From the NCBI GenBank assembly GCA_904420265.1, contig CAJFUU010000309.1:1-6395 (forward strand): a stretch of 6,395 bases of DNA, written 5' to 3'. The notes beneath the pieces are model-generated. The model ran no database searches, had not been told where the DNA came from, and was given only the letters and a program-made list of their open reading frames with translations. A program made the position numbers and the translations under genes. Each line of letters begins with the position of its first letter. Positions within the stretch are counted from its first letter, which is position 1. Of this stretch, positions 5,963 through 6,395 are shown one piece after another. This DNA is from an uncultured Clostridia bacterium (GTDB taxonomy: Bacteria > Bacillota > Clostridia > Christensenellales > Aristaeellaceae).

Positions 5963-5969
5963 TTGTCAA
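5941..5969 (-). promoter_or_regulatory. Consensus sigma-A promoter of the marR operon
   Basis: On the minus strand, TTGACA (5969-5964) and TATAAT (5946-5941) are both perfect and separated by 17 nt, the ideal spacing. The start is predicted near 5934. Such a strong promoter is expected to need repression, which fits the operators found here. Confidence 0.92.
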
Positions 5970-5990
5970 GGACGAGACGGTATTTTTTCC

Positions 5991-6033
5991 AAAAACAACG
6001 CAAAGCGGCCCTGGGTTATACCCGGGACCGCTT
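5991..6033 (-). terminator. Minus-strand intrinsic terminator upstream of the marR promoter
   Basis: AAGCGG (6003-6008) pairs with CCGCTT (6028-6033), extended inside by CCTGGG/CCCGGG (6010-6015 and 6021-6026, one G-U pair) around a TTATA loop, with one mismatch. On the minus strand the stem is followed by a T-rich tract including TTTTT (5995-5991). It would stop leftward transcription before it reaches the operon promoter. No convincing minus-strand gene lies to its right in this window. Confidence 0.65.
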
Positions 6034-6108
6034 CAGAGTGCAGGCAAAGAATGCAAACGCAAAAACAGACTGAATGGAATAGGCGTCAGAAGAGATTTTG
6101 CTTTTTGC

Positions 6109-6250
6109 GGCAAATTTGCCAAGAGATGCGGGATTGATAAATTCAGTTGCAGGACGGCAAATTTCGCCAAGCGGCGGAGTTTTCTTGGTGCATTTCCAAG
6201 CCCTGCGGGATTGTCAAATACAGCCGTAAGGCGGCAAACTTCGTCAGGGG
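6109..6250. repeat. Degenerate direct repeats, period about 77 bp
   Basis: TGCGGGATTG occurs at 6127-6136 and 6204-6213. The 47-bp blocks starting there match at about three quarters of positions, including GGCAAATTTCG (6156) against GGCAAACTTCG (6233). A further related element is the perfect palindrome GGCAAATTTGCC at 6109-6120. The stretch 6034-6348 otherwise holds no gene I can support; the open frame across it on the minus strand simply encodes the repeats. Confidence 0.55.
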
Positions 6251-6348
6251 GACGAAGGTTCAGAACGCAGACAAAGCCAGCAAACGCAAGAATTGCCCAC
6301 ATAAGGAGGTGGCCAGTACCCCAAGCAACGGACAAAGGAAAAAAGTGG

Positions 6349-6382
6349 CCTCCTGTCGTAGAATAGGAACTGCGACAGGAGG
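6349..6382 (+). promoter_or_regulatory. Hairpin sequestering a ribosome binding site
   Basis: Positions 6349-6361 and 6370-6382 form a 13-bp stem (one G-U pair) with an 8-nt loop, AATAGGAA. The 3' arm ends in AGGAGG (6377-6382), the SD of the ATG at 6391, so the SD is completely paired. TTTTCTGT follows, so a terminator reading is also possible. An upstream AAGGAGG at 6303-6309 could compete for CCTCCT at 6349-6354. Confidence 0.65.
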
Positions 6383-6390
6383 TTTTCTGT

Positions 6391-6395
6391 ATGAC
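6391..6395 (+). CDS. Start of an unidentified gene, cut by the window edge
   Basis: Only ATG and two further bases are visible. The start is inferred from a perfect AGGAGG 8 nt upstream. Leader hairpins that bury the SD are known for tnpA of IS200/IS605-type elements, so a transposase is one possibility. Identity cannot be judged from this window. Confidence 0.4.

Noticed and set aside
6033..6335. 100-residue minus-strand frame with a hydrophobic N-terminus
   Set aside because: It encodes the degenerate 77-bp repeats, ends inside the terminator hairpin and matches no family I know. It would explain the terminator's direction, but that alone is too little support.

Overview
The window looks like chromosomal DNA from a high-GC Clostridia-type member of the Bacillota. 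The evidence is a T-box leader, near-perfect Shine-Dalgarno (SD) sequences, consensus sigma-A promoters and a DUF1538/PII gene pair. This assignment is inference; no taxonomic marker gene is present.

Layout. Positions 1-190 hold a T-box leader on the minus strand, read leftwards into a gene outside the window. Its UGGC antiterminator bulge and a UCC triplet in the specifier region point to a serine gene such as serS. A divergent extended -10 promoter drives ispE (315-1148, plus strand), a kinase of the MEP isoprenoid pathway. Positions 1149-2920 contain no gene I can support. This stretch has several hairpins, degenerate repeats and, at 2331-2843, a tandem array of four ~130 bp units.

Positions 5969 down to 2921 form one compact minus-strand operon: a MarR-family regulator, a small four-cysteine protein, a duplicated DUF1538 membrane protein (503 aa) and a protein made of two fused PII-like domains (234 aa). 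It starts from a textbook TTGACA-17-TATAAT promoter. Two copies of a palindromic motif flank the -10 box, so the MarR protein probably represses its own operon. The first three genes could respectively sense a ligand, fill an unknown role and move a substrate, while the PII-like protein gates the transporter. The substrate is unknown. This operon is the best candidate for a poorly described system.

Positions 5980-6395 contain a minus-strand terminator that insulates the operon, a patch of decayed direct repeats, and at the right edge a hairpin that fully buries the SD of a plus-strand gene starting at 6391.
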